Notes: a model not told the origin generated them from the sequence alone. Numbered from the stretch's first letter, positions 8,085 to 18,559 are shown. The stretch: 64,000 nt of DNA from Shewanella chilikensis (GCF_002836945.1 NZ_NIJM01000008.1:1-64000); one strand, 5' to 3'. Program-made: numbers and translations.

Positions 8085-8208
8085 AAGTCCCTGCTTGATA
8101 AACCGCCTCCAGGGGCTGCATTTGTGTTTTGGCGCTGTAATAATAGCGCTTTGAGACGCGAAACCATTTAACAGTGCAAGCCAGCTTGCCATCCAAGGGA
8201 GAATACCC

Positions 8209-8718
8209 ATGCCATTGTTAGACAGCTTTACCGTGGACCATACCAAGATGGAGGCACCGGCAGTGCGGGTGGCCAAGACCATGAGCACACCAAAGGGCGA
8301 TACCATTACGGTATTTGACCTGCGTTTTTGCGCGCCCAACAAGGATATTCTCAGCGAGCGCGGCATTCATACACTGGAACACCTGTTTGCAGGCTTTATG
8401 CGTGATCACCTCAATGGTGACGGAGTGGAGATCATAGATATTTCGCCAATGGGCTGTCGCACCGGCTTTTATATGAGCCTTATCGGGACACCGGAAGAAG
8501 GCCGGGTTGCCGATGCCTGGTTGGCAGCCATGGAAGATGTGCTCAAGGTACAAGATCAAAAGGCTATTCCTGAGCTGAACGAATACCAGTGCGGTACCTA
8601 TCAGATGCATTCTCTGGAGCAGGCACAGGATATTGCCCGCAATATTATTGCCGCCGGTGTCAGCGTTAACCGCAACGACGATCTCAAGTTGAGTGAGGAA
8701 CTGCTGAAGCAGCTCTAA
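8209..8718 (+). CDS. luxS: S-ribosylhomocysteine lyase LuxS
   Basis: The 169-residue protein is LuxS, which cleaves S-ribosylhomocysteine to homocysteine and the precursor of autoinducer-2 in the activated methyl cycle. The metal site is intact: His54 and His58 in IHTLEHL, and the Cys in NEYQCGTY near 128. The catalytic Cys in [10 protein letters not shown] near 84 is present. The ATG follows a good ggagaa site. The preceding 124-bp gap contains a gcgct/agcgc hairpin, and a strong terminator follows, so the gene is likely transcribed on its own. Confidence 0.97.
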   Translation: MPLLDSFTVDHTKMEAPAVRVAKTMSTPKGDTITVFDLRFCAPNKDILSERGIHTLEHLFAGFMRDHLNGDGVEIIDISPMGCRTGFYMSLIGTPEEGRVADAWLAAMEDVLKVQDQKAIPELNEYQCGTYQMHSLEQAQDIARNIIAAGVSVNRNDDLKLSEELLKQL

Positions 8719-8744
8719 TCCCGCCCGGCTTACCTCGCACAATC

Positions 8745-8780
8745 AAGCGACTTGATATTTACTCAAGTCGCTTTTTTTTT
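8745..8780 (+). terminator. Rho-independent terminator after luxS
   Basis: AAGCGACTTGA (8745-8755) pairs perfectly with TCAAGTCGCTT (8763-8773) around a 7-nt loop, and a run of T to 8780 follows. Confidence 0.93.
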
Positions 8781-8850
8781 GTCCGCAAATCAGTTAGTTT
8801 ACAAAAATATAACATCAAATATGCGGTAACTGCTGATAGGGGATTGGGAT

Positions 8851-10896
8851 ATGAGTCAGAGGCGAGGCTTGCTTAAGGTGAGTGCTGTGGCCGGTTTGGT
8901 GAGCGGGAGTTTGGCCGGGCAGTGGGCGCACGCTTCCGAATCTTTGGTTGCTGACCATCCGGCTTTTGAGACTGCAGCAATCAATGCCATGTACTATGAC
9001 TCGGCCGAGCGGCAACTGACCGCCGGTGGCGAGCTTATCCCAACCTTGCCTGGCAGTTTCAGTATTCGCGGCGCCGGTGGTAGCGGCCATTCCGGAATAG
9101 CGATTATCGAAGACAGGGTCAATCTGGCGCCGGCGCCTTATTCTGCGCCTTATCTGTGGCAACTGCCGGATCCCGATACCCTGGTTGCCAGCTCGGCCAA
9201 TGCCGCCGGTAGCTTGCTCTATGGTGGTAGCGGCAGTTTTGGTGTTTTGGAAACCCAAAGCCTGGGGTTGCATGATACTCCGGGCAACAGTTTGCGGCTT
9301 CAGGGCAATGAGGATAAAGGTTGGGGCGCCGAGGGCCGCGGTCTGATTGATGCCGATGACTATAAGGTATTGCTGCAGGCGAGCCACAGGCGCCAGCAAC
9401 CCTGGCAAGAACCGAGAAGCGCTGAGCTGGGGCAAGATGACAGCCAGACCAAGGTCCTTTTCAAGATAGCGGCCAACAGCTTGCCGGGTGCCCGCAGTCG
9501 GCAACATACTGAATTTAAGTATCAATATTCACAGCAGCGACAGTTTTTACCGGGAATGGGGCTGACGCCTGCCGATTGGCAACTGAACCCTGAGCTGTTG
9601 TATGGCGCTGCCACGCAGGATAGACTCAAGAGCCGCAGCCACAGATATCAGCTGTCACACCGCGTTGAGCCTACCGCCGGCTCCCGGGTGTTTACCGAGC
9701 TTTACTACCATAGCCATCACAGCTCGCAGTTGCAGATGAGTTTTGCCGATGGCGCCTTTATTCAAGGTGACGCGCTTGAGCAACTGGCGGCCTTGGATGC
9801 CGCTGCTATCGGCGCGGTTTCATTGGTCGACTTTCGCCGTGATGATGACTTCGAGGCTATGGGGATCCAGACTCAGGCCATTACTCAATATGGTCGTCAC
9901 AAGGTGAGTTACAGTGCCCGTTGGCACAGAGACAAGGCCGAGCTGGCACCCGGCCTGGGGAGTTGGCTGTGGCAGGGTGGACGACTGAGTGATACTGCGC
10001 AGAGTCTGAGTATCAGGATTGATGACAAGGCCAGTGTTTGGAGCTCGGCGGTGACGGCTGAGCTCAACTGGTCGGCTGTGACTCTGGAGCTCGGCGTCGG
10101 CTATGAAGATGTCAGCTTGGAGCGCAGTAGCGAAACCGTGCCGCTTTCAGCCGCGGATTTCTCCGAAAGTGAATGGTTACCCACGGCAAAGCTTAGTTGG
10201 CGCGGGGAGGCACTGAGCCTGTTCATCAGTGTCGGCAGAGCTTGGGCGGCGGCGAGCCCCGGCAACCAGGGGCAACGCTCCCAGCAAGCCTGGCAATATG
10301 AACTGGGTGGCCGCTTTGAATCAGGTAGGCTGAAAAGTGCACTGAGCCTGTACCAGCGAGACTTCGATAATCTGCATTTTGATTGCACGGCAAATAGCTT
10401 CTGTGACCCAGCGCTGCGCCTCAATCAATACAATCTCGGAGAAGTCGATGTCAAAGGCGTCGAACTGGCGCTCGACTACCGCCTGGACTCAGGTAGTGTC
10501 AATTGGCCCATGGGGCTCAAGTACCATTACACCCAAGCCAAGGCGCTGCACTCGGGTTGCCTTATGCTGAGCGGACCTTGCCTGATGGCAGATGAACAGT
10601 TGCCCTGGTTGCCCGAGCATGCCTTGAGTCTCCATGTTGGGTTGGAGTGGGACGGCTTTAAGGCCAAGGCTCAGGGAATTTATCGTTCAGAAGTGGCAAG
10701 TCTTAGCCCTCAGGAGACGGCAAAAGACAGCATGCAGCTGGATCTGCTGCTGAGTTATGACTTCAACTCAAAACATCAGCTCTATTTTCGCGCTGAGGAT
10801 CTGCTTGATGACGCTAGTCCGTTACGTGAAGATGACAGTGGTTTATTGGCAAGTGTTGGCCGACGTTTACAGCTGGGCTACCGAATGAAATTTTGA
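8851..10896 (+). CDS. TonB-dependent receptor-like outer membrane protein
   Basis: The 681-residue protein has the C-terminal half of a TonB-dependent receptor plug (SIRGAGGSG, then VNLAPAPYSAPYLWQLPDPD and LLYGGSGSFGVLETQ) followed by a long aromatic-rich beta-barrel ending in Phe (LQLGYRMKF), as outer membrane proteins do. The substrate is unknown. Two features are odd. The plug is short at its N-terminus and shows no TonB box. The leader begins with QRRGLLKVS, which resembles a twin-arginine motif before an Ala/Gly hydrophobic stretch ending at AHA near residue 28. It stands alone between luxS and the nqr operon, and no Fur box is visible upstream. Confidence 0.75.
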   Translation: MSQRRGLLKVSAVAGLVSGSLAGQWAHASESLVADHPAFETAAINAMYYDSAERQLTAGGELIPTLPGSFSIRGAGGSGHSGIAIIEDRVNLAPAPYSAPYLWQLPDPDTLVASSANAAGSLLYGGSGSFGVLETQSLGLHDTPGNSLRLQGNEDKGWGAEGRGLIDADDYKVLLQASHRRQQPWQEPRSAELGQDDSQTKVLFKIAANSLPGARSRQHTEFKYQYSQQRQFLPGMGLTPADWQLNPELLYGAATQDRLKSRSHRYQLSHRVEPTAGSRVFTELYYHSHHSSQLQMSFADGAFIQGDALEQLAALDAAAIGAVSLVDFRRDDDFEAMGIQTQAITQYGRHKVSYSARWHRDKAELAPGLGSWLWQGGRLSDTAQSLSIRIDDKASVWSSAVTAELNWSAVTLELGVGYEDVSLERSSETVPLSAADFSESEWLPTAKLSWRGEALSLFISVGRAWAAASPGNQGQRSQQAWQYELGGRFESGRLKSALSLYQRDFDNLHFDCTANSFCDPALRLNQYNLGEVDVKGVELALDYRLDSGSVNWPMGLKYHYTQAKALHSGCLMLSGPCLMADEQLPWLPEHALSLHVGLEWDGFKAKAQGIYRSEVASLSPQETAKDSMQLDLLLSYDFNSKHQLYFRAEDLLDDASPLREDDSGLLASVGRRLQLGYRMKF

Positions 10897-11268
10897 AGCA
10901 GAGCCTCCCCGGCAAGGCCCTGAAGATGAAATAAGTATTTTTGACTATTTAGTCTATTATTTCTTTAAAAATTAAAGGTATAACTTTGTGCGTCAGGACA
11001 AAATCCTGCCTTTTGCCTACTTGTCGCTATCTCTGGTTAACTCGTTTGGCTCAATTCTCTCTTGGTCACTTTGAAAGCAGGTTAAAACACTACAATTTTC
11101 GTGGCGATAGCGTTGCAATTGGGGTAAAATGCGCGCGACCAGCGTGATTGCGATCGCATTTCTGTGATAAATCTGCGCTAGCTCAACGCTCGATTTTTTT
11201 GTGTGAGAGTCGGGGGTTAGCAGGAACGCGGCGCATTGTCTTTCCTTCAAAACGTAGTGCATGTGGAT
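10897..11268 (+). promoter_or_regulatory. Leader/promoter region of the nqr operon
   Basis: This 372-base gap holds no gene. Promoter candidates are TTGACT-N17-TTTAAA starting near 10939 and a TAAAAT -10-like box at 11125-11130. A CRP-like site with halves CGTGA and TCGCA separated by 6 bp spans 11143-11158 (8 of 10 half-site bases match TGTGA-N6-TCACA), and TGCGATCGCA within it is palindromic. The rest of the leader is featureless to me apart from a small aggacaaaatcct hairpin. All of these are candidates by eye. Confidence 0.35.
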
Positions 11269-12600
11269 ATGATTACAATTAAGAAAGGATTGGATTTGCC
11301 TCTAGCAGGCGGACCAAAGCAAGTTATCCATGATGGCCCAGCCATTAAACACGTAGCTACTTTGGGTGAAGAGTATATTGGCTTACGTCCGACGATGAAG
11401 ATCAAAGTGGGCGATAAAGTGCAAAAAGGTCAGGTGATTTTTGAGGATAAAAAGAATCCTGGCGTTAAATATACGGCTTTGGCCAGTGGCACAATATTAG
11501 AAATCAACCGCGGCGCCAAACGTGTTCTGCAGTCGGTCGTCATAGAGATAGAAGGGGACGAAGCCGTCTCTTTTGCCAAGTATGATGTCCAGGCTCTGGA
11601 TACTCTGGAACCGCAGCAGGTTCGCGATAATCTGATTGAATCAGGTATGTGGACCGCATTGCGCACCCGTCCTTTCAGTAAGGTGCCGGCAGTGGATGCG
11701 ACAGCAGCGGCTATCTTCGTGACAGCCATGGACACCCAGCCACTGGCGGGCGATCCTCAAGTTGTTATCGCTGAGCATAAAGACGATTTCGTCAACGGCC
11801 TGAAAGTACTGGCCCGACTGACAGACAAAGTCTTCGTCTGTAAAGCACCAGGAGCAGACATTCCAGCGGGTAATGCCCAAGTGGAAGAGTTTGCCGGCCC
11901 CCATCCGGCGGGTCTGCCTGGGACTCATATCCACTTCTTGATGCCTGCCTCTGCCCGTCGCAGCGTATGGTACCTGGGTTATCAGGACGTCATCGCGATA
12001 GGTCAGCTGTTTACCTCAGGTGAATTGAACAACCAGCGCATAGTGGCCATCACAGGCCCCAAAGCCAAGAACCCTCGCTTGGTGCGTACTCTGCTGGGTG
12101 CCAGCACTCAGGCCCTGACCCAAGACGAAGCCGATGGCCAAGTTCGGGTTATCTCAGGTTCTGTGCTTAACGGCCGTACAGCAATAGGTCCTCATGCTTA
12201 TATGGGACGCTACTTCCAGCAGTTGACCCTGATTGAAGAGGGGACCGAGAAAGAGTTCTTCGGTTGGGTGATGCCCGGATCCGATAAATACTCCATTACC
12301 CGTGCCTTCCTGGGGCACTTGAGTCCTTCCCGACTGTTCAATATGACCAGCAGTACCGGTGGTTCCGAGCGGGCCATGGTGCCTATTGGCAACTATGAGC
12401 GGGTGATGCCTCTGGATATTCTGCCCACTATGTTGCTGCGCGATCTGCTCTCCGGTGATACCGATGGCGCCGTGGCATTGGGTGCGCTGGAGCTGGATGA
12501 GGAAGACCTGGCACTGTGTACTTTCGTATGTCCCGGTAAGTATGACTATGGTTCATACCTGCGTGACTGCTTGGAGACCGTCGAGAGGGAAGGCTTATGA
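11269..12600 (+). CDS. nqrA: Na+-translocating NADH:quinone oxidoreductase subunit A
   Basis: I start at the ATG at 11269 ([16 protein letters not shown]), the usual NqrA start, giving 443 residues; frames beginning further upstream add non-conserved sequence. NqrA is the cytoplasmic subunit of the sodium-pumping NADH dehydrogenase and contacts the ubiquinone side of the complex. It carries no covalent cofactor, consistent with no SGAT motif here. The stop overlaps the nqrB start (ATGA at 12597-12600). It is the first gene of an eight-gene block through nqrM. Confidence 0.97.
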   Translation: MITIKKGLDLPLAGGPKQVIHDGPAIKHVATLGEEYIGLRPTMKIKVGDKVQKGQVIFEDKKNPGVKYTALASGTILEINRGAKRVLQSVVIEIEGDEAVSFAKYDVQALDTLEPQQVRDNLIESGMWTALRTRPFSKVPAVDATAAAIFVTAMDTQPLAGDPQVVIAEHKDDFVNGLKVLARLTDKVFVCKAPGADIPAGNAQVEEFAGPHPAGLPGTHIHFLMPASARRSVWYLGYQDVIAIGQLFTSGELNNQRIVAITGPKAKNPRLVRTLLGASTQALTQDEADGQVRVISGSVLNGRTAIGPHAYMGRYFQQLTLIEEGTEKEFFGWVMPGSDKYSITRAFLGHLSPSRLFNMTSSTGGSERAMVPIGNYERVMPLDILPTMLLRDLLSGDTDGAVALGALELDEEDLALCTFVCPGKYDYGSYLRDCLETVEREGL

Positions 12601-13796
12601 GCTTGAAAGATTTTCTTGAGCGTATTGAACCGCAATTTGAAAAGGGCGGTAAATACGAGAAGTGGTATGCGCTCTATGAAGCCGCAGCGACCATTTTTTA
12701 CACCCCGGGTAAAGTGAACAAGGGCAAGACCCATGTGCGCGATAACCTGGATCTGAAACGCATGATGATTACCGTTTGGGCCTGTACTTTCCCCGCCATG
12801 TTTGTCGGGATGTACAACGTGGGTCTACAGGCACAAATCGCCCTGGCCGCTGGTTTCGGTACTCCCGATGTTTGGCAGGTGGGGCTGTTTGAGCTCTTCG
12901 GTACTCAACTGACTGCCGATTCCGGCTGGGCCACCTTGATGTGGTATGGCGCCTGCTTCTTCTTGCCTATATATGCAGTGACCTTCGCGGTTGGTGGTAT
13001 TTGGGAAGTGCTGTTCGCCTCGGTTCGTGGCCATGAAGTCAACGAGGGTTTCTTCGTAACCTCAGTACTGTTTGCCTTGACCTTGCCGGCAACTATCCCA
13101 TTGTGGATGGTGGCACTGGGTATCACCTTTGGTGTGGTCGTGGCCAAGGAAGTGTTCGGTGGTACCGGACGTAACTTCCTCAACCCTGCACTGGCCGGTC
13201 GTGCTTTCCTGTTCTTTGCCTATCCGCTGAATATGTCCGGTGACACTTCTTGGGTCGTTGCTGACGGTTTCTCCGGCGCCACAGCGCTGAGTCAAGCGGC
13301 TTCAGGTACTCTGGACTACGCCTTCAACCAGAACTGGTGGGACGCCTTCTTTGGCTTTATTCCTGGTTCCGTCGGTGAAGTTTCTACCCTGGCTATTCTG
13401 CTCGGTGGTCTGGTTATCATCTATACCCGTATCGCTTCCTGGCGCATCGTCGGCGGCGTGATGGTAGGTATGATTGCCGTCTCTCTGCTGCTGAACCTGG
13501 TCGGTTCTGAAACCAACCATATGTTTGCCATGCCTTGGTACTGGCACCTGGTACTGGGTGGTTTTGCCTTCGGTATGATGTTTATGGCCACTGACCCAGT
13601 GTCGGCTTCCTTCACCAACCAGGCCAAATGGGCTTACGGTATCCTGATAGGTGCTATGGCAGTATTTATCCGTGTCATCAACCCTGCATTCCCTGAGGGC
13701 ATGATGCTGGCGATTCTGTTTGCCAACCTGTTTGCGCCACTGTTTGACCATTTTGTAGTCCAGGCAAACATCAAGCGGAGGATTGCTCGTGGCTAG
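12597..13796 (+). CDS. nqrB: Na+-translocating NADH:quinone oxidoreductase subunit B
   Basis: This 399-residue polytopic membrane subunit (about ten hydrophobic segments) carries covalently bound FMN and forms part of the sodium channel. The flavinylation motif is visible as FSGATALS, where the Thr receives FMN through ApbE. The SCGQC-type cluster motif is absent, as expected. It overlaps both neighbours: nqrA by four bases and nqrC by eight, which points to translational coupling. Confidence 0.97.
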   Translation: MSLKDFLERIEPQFEKGGKYEKWYALYEAAATIFYTPGKVNKGKTHVRDNLDLKRMMITVWACTFPAMFVGMYNVGLQAQIALAAGFGTPDVWQVGLFELFGTQLTADSGWATLMWYGACFFLPIYAVTFAVGGIWEVLFASVRGHEVNEGFFVTSVLFALTLPATIPLWMVALGITFGVVVAKEVFGGTGRNFLNPALAGRAFLFFAYPLNMSGDTSWVVADGFSGATALSQAASGTLDYAFNQNWWDAFFGFIPGSVGEVSTLAILLGGLVIIYTRIASWRIVGGVMVGMIAVSLLLNLVGSETNHMFAMPWYWHLVLGGFAFGMMFMATDPVSASFTNQAKWAYGILIGAMAVFIRVINPAFPEGMMLAILFANLFAPLFDHFVVQANIKRRIARG

Positions 13797-14577
13797 TAAT
13801 AAGGATTCGTTCGGAAGAACGCTATTTGTTGTCGTTGGCCTGTGTCTTGTCTGCTCGATTTTCGTATCGACTGCAGCGGTATTGCTCAAGCCAACCCAGC
13901 AGGAAAACAAACTGCTGGATAAGCAGAAGTTTATTCTGGAAGCCGCCAACCTGATCGATACCAAATCCGGCAAGGTCAGCAAAGATGTGGTTCTGGAAAC
14001 TTACAAGAAGTATGTTGAAGCCAAGGTTATCGAGCTGAAAACCGGTGACGAAGTCACAGATATCAACGGCGATACCTATGATCAACAGAAAGCCTCTCGC
14101 GATCCTGCCACCTCAGTGGTGCCTGAGCATGACATAGCTTCGGTTAAGCGGATCGCCAAAAACGCCGTGGTTTATCTGGTGCGTGATGATGCCGGTAAAG
14201 TGACCAGCGTGATCCTGCCGGTTCATGGCTATGGTCTGTGGTCAACCATGTACGCCTTCCTGGCTTTGGAACCGGACATGAATACCATCCAGAACCTGGT
14301 GTATTACAACCAAGGTGAAACCCCTGGACTTGGCGGTGAAGTTGAAAACCCAAGCTGGAAAGCCAAATGGCAGGGTAAGAAGCTGTTTGATGAGCAGGGC
14401 AACATAGCTATTACCGTGACCAAAAACCCAGCCGTTGCCGAGTCAGCTCATGGTGTTGATGCCTTGTCTGGTGCAACTTTGACCAGTAATGGTGTTCAGC
14501 ATTCGCTGACATTCTGGCTGGGCGAGGAAGGTTTTGCTCGCTTTATTGAAAAAGCACGCAATGGAGGATTGAGCTAA
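13789..14577 (+). CDS. nqrC: Na+-translocating NADH:quinone oxidoreductase subunit C
   Basis: The start is most likely the GTG at 13789 ([11 protein letters not shown]), 6 bases after ggagga (13777-13782), giving 262 residues. One N-terminal membrane anchor (about residues 9-31) is followed by a periplasmic domain. The motif SGATLTSNG near the C-terminus is the ApbE target where FMN is attached to Thr. NqrC passes electrons between the iron-sulfur centre and NqrB flavin. The stop TAA overlaps the nqrD ATG. Confidence 0.96.
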   Translation: MASNKDSFGRTLFVVVGLCLVCSIFVSTAAVLLKPTQQENKLLDKQKFILEAANLIDTKSGKVSKDVVLETYKKYVEAKVIELKTGDEVTDINGDTYDQQKASRDPATSVVPEHDIASVKRIAKNAVVYLVRDDAGKVTSVILPVHGYGLWSTMYAFLALEPDMNTIQNLVYYNQGETPGLGGEVENPSWKAKWQGKKLFDEQGNIAITVTKNPAVAESAHGVDALSGATLTSNGVQHSLTFWLGEEGFARFIEKARNGGLS

Positions 14578-15209
14578 TGGCCGATAGTAAAGAACTCAAA
14601 CAGGTTCTCACTGGACCTATAGTCAGCAATAACCCTATTGCGCTGCAGATCCTCGGGGTGTGTAGTGCCCTGGCGGTAACCAGTAAGCTGGAAACCGCAT
14701 TGGTGATGACCATAGCATTGACGGCGGTAACCGCGTTTTCCAACCTGTTTATCTCCATCATACGTAACCATATTCCTGCCAGTGTTCGGATTATCGTACA
14801 GATGACCATTATTGCCTCGCTGGTAATAGTGGTGGATCAGGTACTGCAGGCATACGCCTATGACATCGCCAAGCAGCTGTCGGTATTCGTTGGTTTGATT
14901 ATTACCAACTGTATCGTGATGGGCCGCGCCGAGGCCTATGCGATGAAGACCCCACCGCTGATGAGCTTTATGGATGGTATAGGTAACGGCCTGGGTTATG
15001 GTCTGGTACTGATGAGTGTTGGTTTTGTCCGTGAACTCTTTGGTAACGGTTCGTTGTTTGGCGTCGAGATACTTTCCAAAGTATCAGACGGTGGCTGGTA
15101 TCAGCCCAACGGCCTGTTACTGCTGCCGCCAAGTGCCTTCTTCCTGATCGGTATTCTGATTTGGATAATCCGCACTTATAAGCCAGAGCAAGTAGAAGCA
15201 AAAGGGTAA
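14577..15209 (+). CDS. nqrD: Na+-translocating NADH:quinone oxidoreductase subunit D
   Basis: This 210-residue integral membrane protein has about six hydrophobic helices and is homologous to NqrE and to RnfE. In the complex the NqrD/NqrE pair holds a membrane iron centre through inverted-topology Cys residues. One such Cys is visible in [16 protein letters not shown] and another in [15 protein letters not shown]. It is tightly coupled to nqrC and separated from nqrE by 5 bases. Confidence 0.96.
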   Translation: MADSKELKQVLTGPIVSNNPIALQILGVCSALAVTSKLETALVMTIALTAVTAFSNLFISIIRNHIPASVRIIVQMTIIASLVIVVDQVLQAYAYDIAKQLSVFVGLIITNCIVMGRAEAYAMKTPPLMSFMDGIGNGLGYGLVLMSVGFVRELFGNGSLFGVEILSKVSDGGWYQPNGLLLLPPSAFFLIGILIWIIRTYKPEQVEAKG

Positions 15210-15214
15210 GCGCG

Positions 15215-15823
15215 ATGGAACATTATATCAGTTTGTTAATTCGCTCTGTTTTCATCGAAAACATGGCACTGGCCTTCTTCCTGGGGATGTGTACCTTCCT
15301 GGCCGTTTCCAAGAAAGTGAAGACGGCCATGGGGCTTGGGGTTGCGGTTATTGTGGTGCTGACCATTTCAGTACCTGTTAACCAGATAATCTATCAAGGT
15401 ATTCTGGCTCCTGGCGCACTGGCTTGGGCTGGTGTCCCGGATGCCGATCTGAGCTTCCTTAAGTTCATTACCTTTATCGGTGTTATCGCAGCTTTGGTTC
15501 AGATCCTGGAAATGGCTCTGGATAAGTACTTCCCGCCACTGTACAACGCCTTGGGGATCTTCCTGCCGCTGATCACAGTAAACTGTGCGATTTTCGGTGC
15601 GGTATCTTTCATGGTTGAACGTGACTACAACCTGGGTGAGAGCCTGGTGTTCGGTTTCGGTTCCGGTTTTGGCTGGGCATTAGCTATCGTCCTGTTGGCC
15701 GGTATCCGTGAGAAGCTGAAGTATGCTGATGTGCCTAATGGTCTGCGTGGTCTGGGTATTACCTTTATCACTGCGGGTCTGATGGCCTTAGGTTTCATGT
15801 CGTTCTCTGGTGTGTCCCTTTAA
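15215..15823 (+). CDS. nqrE: Na+-translocating NADH:quinone oxidoreductase subunit E
   Basis: This 202-residue integral membrane subunit has six predicted helices and is homologous to NqrD and RnfA. The paired Cys motifs for the intramembrane iron centre are seen in [14 protein letters not shown] and [14 protein letters not shown]. It lies 5 bases after nqrD and 45 bases before nqrF. Confidence 0.96.
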   Translation: MEHYISLLIRSVFIENMALAFFLGMCTFLAVSKKVKTAMGLGVAVIVVLTISVPVNQIIYQGILAPGALAWAGVPDADLSFLKFITFIGVIAALVQILEMALDKYFPPLYNALGIFLPLITVNCAIFGAVSFMVERDYNLGESLVFGFGSGFGWALAIVLLAGIREKLKYADVPNGLRGLGITFITAGLMALGFMSFSGVSL

Positions 15824-15868
15824 GGGGCACCAAGCGGCTTCCGAAATTGAACCTCTAAGGATAAGTTA

Positions 15869-17125
15869 ATGGATATTCTTGGTATTTTTAAGTCTACTCC
15901 ACTCGAGGTTTACCTCGGTGTGAGTATGTTTACCGCGATAGTTCTGATCCTGGTACTGGTGATCCTGTTCGCCAAATCCAAGTTGGTCTCCAGCGGTGAT
16001 ATTACTATTGGCATCAACGGTGACCCAGAGAAGGCAATCACCACTGCTGCCGGTGGCAAGTTGCTGGGCGTTTTGGCCAACAACGGTATCTTCGTGTCAT
16101 CAGCCTGTGGTGGCGGTGGCTCTTGTGGTCAGTGTCGTGTCAACGTTAAGTCCGGTGGCGGCGATATTCTGCCAACCGAACTGGATCATATCAGCAAGGG
16201 TGATGCCCGTAAGGGGTGCCGACTGTCTTGTCAGGTTAACGTCAAGTCAGATATGGAAATTGAGCTGGATGAAGAGATCTTCGGCATCAAGAAATGGGAA
16301 TGTACTGTTATCTCCAACGATAACAAGGCAACCTTCATTAAAGAGCTCAAGCTACAGATCCCCGATGGCGAGTCAGTACCTTTCCGTGCCGGTGGTTATA
16401 TTCAGATTGAAGCCCCGGCTCACCATGTGAAGTATAAAGACTTCGATATTCCAGCAGAGTATCGTGGTGACTGGGAACACTTTGGTTTCTTCAACCTCGA
16501 ATCCAAGGTTGATGAAGAAACCATTCGTGCATACTCTATGGCAAACTATCCGGAAGAGTTCGGCATTATCATGCTGAACGTGCGGATTGCTACGCCTCCA
16601 CCACGGAATTTGAGCCTGCCTTGTGGTAAGATGTCGTCTTACATCTGGAGTCTCAAGCCAGGTGATAAAGTCACTATCTCCGGCCCATTCGGTGAGTTCT
16701 TTGCCAAAGATACCGATGCTGAAATGGTCTTTATCGGTGGTGGTGCAGGTATGGCGCCTATGCGTTCTCATATCTTCGACCAGCTCAAGCGTCTTAAGTC
16801 CAAGCGTAAGATGAGTTTCTGGTACGGTGCCCGTTCCAAGCGCGAAATGTTCTATGTTGAAGATTTCGATGGCCTGGCGGCAGAGAATGATAACTTTGTC
16901 TGGCATGTGGCCTTGTCCGATCCTCAGCCTGAGGACAACTGGGATGGCTACACAGGCTTCATTCACAACGTGCTCTATGAGAATTACCTCAAGTCGCACG
17001 AAGCCCCTGAAGATTGCGAGTTCTACATGTGTGGACCTCCAATGATGAACGCAGCGGTAATTGCTATGCTGAAAGATCTTGGCGTTGAAGATGAAAACAT
17101 CCTCCTGGATGACTTCGGTGGCTAA
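15869..17125 (+). CDS. nqrF: Na+-translocating NADH:quinone oxidoreductase subunit F
   Basis: The 418-residue protein is the NADH-oxidising subunit. An N-terminal membrane helix (about 15-37) is followed by a ferredoxin domain with [10 protein letters not shown] plus a fourth Cys for the [2Fe-2S] cluster. After it comes a ferredoxin-reductase module with FAD-binding [15 protein letters not shown]-binding [12 protein letters not shown] and the C-terminal [10 protein letters not shown]. It is slightly longer than the usual 407 or so residues because of the N-terminal [10 protein letters not shown] stretch. Confidence 0.97.
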   Translation: MDILGIFKSTPLEVYLGVSMFTAIVLILVLVILFAKSKLVSSGDITIGINGDPEKAITTAAGGKLLGVLANNGIFVSSACGGGGSCGQCRVNVKSGGGDILPTELDHISKGDARKGCRLSCQVNVKSDMEIELDEEIFGIKKWECTVISNDNKATFIKELKLQIPDGESVPFRAGGYIQIEAPAHHVKYKDFDIPAEYRGDWEHFGFFNLESKVDEETIRAYSMANYPEEFGIIMLNVRIATPPPRNLSLPCGKMSSYIWSLKPGDKVTISGPFGEFFAKDTDAEMVFIGGGAGMAPMRSHIFDQLKRLKSKRKMSFWYGARSKREMFYVEDFDGLAAENDNFVWHVALSDPQPEDNWDGYTGFIHNVLYENYLKSHEAPEDCEFYMCGPPMMNAAVIAMLKDLGVEDENILLDDFGG

Positions 17126-17140
17126 GCATTAGTTCATTCC

Positions 17141-17169
17141 CTGGCACTGCCTTTTGGCAGTGCCAGTTT
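17141..17169 (+). terminator. Intra-operon hairpin between nqrF and apbE
   Basis: A perfect 11-bp stem CTGGCACTGCC / GGCAGTGCCAG (17141-17151 with 17156-17166) closes a TTTT loop and is followed by only three T. It is probably a partial terminator or an mRNA-stabilising element that lowers expression of apbE-nqrM relative to nqrA-F. Confidence 0.65.
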
Positions 17170-17187
17170 GTAAGGGAAATTCATAGT

Positions 17188-18219
17188 ATGCAGTTCAAGA
17201 CCGCTAAGTTTACAACGCTGGCAAATTGGCTGGTCCTTATGGGATTGGCCTTTTTTGTTTCTGGGTGCAGCAGTCAGGATGATGTGATAGCACTTTCCGG
17301 AAGCACTATGGGCACCACTTATCATATTAAAGTGGTCAACAGTGAGCGCTTGCCGGATGCCCAGCTATTACAGGCTGAAATCGATATGGCGCTGGAGCAG
17401 GTGAACGACCAGATGTCCACCTACAGACCCGACTCCGAGCTTTCACGTTTCAATCAGCTCAAGCAAGGCCAGAGCCTGGCCGTTTCTGCTGATACTATTA
17501 CCAATATTCGTGAAGGTATCAGGTTATATCAGCTCACCGATGGCGCGCTCGATATTACCCTGGGGCCCTTGGTCAACCTGTGGGGCTTTGGCCCGGACAA
17601 ACGGCCTCTGGAAGTGCCTTCTGCCGAGCAGATAGCCGAGGCCAAGGTACGAATGGGGATAGATGCCATTCAAATAGAAGGGGATAAGCTCAGCAAGAGT
17701 CAGTCCAGCGTCTATGTGGACTTGTCATCCATAGCCAAAGGATTCGGGGTCGATAAAGTGGCTCGTTTGCTGGATAAGTATCAGCCCAAAGGTTATCTGG
17801 TGGAGATTGGCGGTGAGATTAGCGTTAAGGGAAGCAAAGGCGATGGCAAACCCTGGCGGGTGGCGATAGAGCAGCCGGCGGAGAATGGCCGGGCAGTGCA
17901 ACAGGTGATAGAGCCTGGCACCATGGCCATGGCTACCTCGGGCGATTATCGCAACTATTATGAGGAAGACGGACAGCGCTTTACTCATATTATCGATCCC
18001 CGCAGTGGCTTTCCGGTCGAGCACAGATTGGCCTCTGTCACTGTGTTGCACCCTGACTGCATGACGGCTGATGGTTTTGCCACTGCCATGATGGTGATGG
18101 GCACAGAAGCATCACTGGCCTTAGCTGAAGAAGAGAAGCTGGCCATCATGCTGATTGAAAAACAGGACGAAGGGTTTAAGGTATACTATAGCTCTGCGTT
18201 TAAAGCCTTCGTTCACTAG
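17188..18219 (+). CDS. apbE: FAD:protein FMN transferase ApbE (flavinylates NqrB/NqrC)
   Basis: This 343-residue lipoprotein has a signal peptide and the lipobox VSGCSS (Cys at about 27). The ApbE domain shows GSTMGTTYHIK, the conserved Asp/Gly-rich DLSSIAKGFGVD and GGEISVKG segments and the C-terminal metal-binding region (SGFPV and HPDCMTADGFATAMMVMG). ApbE uses FAD to attach FMN through a phosphoester bond to the Thr of SGAT motifs. The NqrB and NqrC encoded just upstream both carry that motif, so they are its obvious substrates. Confidence 0.95.
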   Translation: MQFKTAKFTTLANWLVLMGLAFFVSGCSSQDDVIALSGSTMGTTYHIKVVNSERLPDAQLLQAEIDMALEQVNDQMSTYRPDSELSRFNQLKQGQSLAVSADTITNIREGIRLYQLTDGALDITLGPLVNLWGFGPDKRPLEVPSAEQIAEAKVRMGIDAIQIEGDKLSKSQSSVYVDLSSIAKGFGVDKVARLLDKYQPKGYLVEIGGEISVKGSKGDGKPWRVAIEQPAENGRAVQQVIEPGTMAMATSGDYRNYYEEDGQRFTHIIDPRSGFPVEHRLASVTVLHPDCMTADGFATAMMVMGTEASLALAEEEKLAIMLIEKQDEGFKVYYSSAFKAFVH

Positions 18220-18235
18220 AGTAATTGGAGCCTTT

Positions 18236-18460
18236 ATGAGTACTTTTATTGCAGCCTTTGTGATACTGCTGGCGTTTTTCCTGCTGATGTCTGTGGGCTA
18301 TTTAATCAAGCGCAAGGCGGTGCAGGGCAGTTGTGGTGGCCTCGGGGTCTTGGGTATAGAAAAGGCCTGCGATTGTGATGAACCTTGCGATAAACGCAAG
18401 GCCCGTGAAGCGGCTGAAGAAGCCCGGCGCGAGCGTTTAACCAAAGATAGAATTATTTGA
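18236..18460 (+). CDS. nqrM: Na+-NQR maturation protein NqrM
   Basis: The ATG at 18236 gives a 74-residue protein with one N-terminal membrane helix (FIAAFVILLAFFLLMSVGYL) followed by a Cys-rich stretch, SCGGLGVLGIEKACDCDEPC, and a charged tail. This is the DUF539/NqrM pattern; NqrM is needed to assemble the iron centre of Na+-NQR and its gene sits after apbE in many nqr loci. A longer in-frame start at 18155 overlaps apbE and is not conserved. Confidence 0.92.
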   Translation: MSTFIAAFVILLAFFLLMSVGYLIKRKAVQGSCGGLGVLGIEKACDCDEPCDKRKAREAAEEARRERLTKDRII

Positions 18461-18461
18461 A

Positions 18462-18488
18462 AAAGGGCCTCTTCGGAGGCCCTTTCTT
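18462..18488 (+). terminator. Rho-independent terminator of the nqr operon
   Basis: AAAGGGCCTC (18462-18471), loop ttcg, GAGGCCCTTT (18476-18485), then a short T-rich tail. The UUCG tetraloop makes it a very stable hairpin directly after the nqrM stop. Confidence 0.9.
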
Positions 18489-18559
18489 CATTCATCGCCC
18501 TCGTCATTTTCTCCTGTACTACACTCAGTGGCAAAGCGGTCTGTAGAGGAGATATGCCC

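Noticed and set aside
11017-11262. Minus-strand 81-codon frame in the nqr leader
   Set aside because: It covers the promoter region, has no ribosome binding site and no recognisable sequence.
10939-11268. Riboswitch in the nqr leader
   Set aside because: I could not find conserved motifs of any riboswitch class; only a small hairpin and promoter-like sequences are seen.
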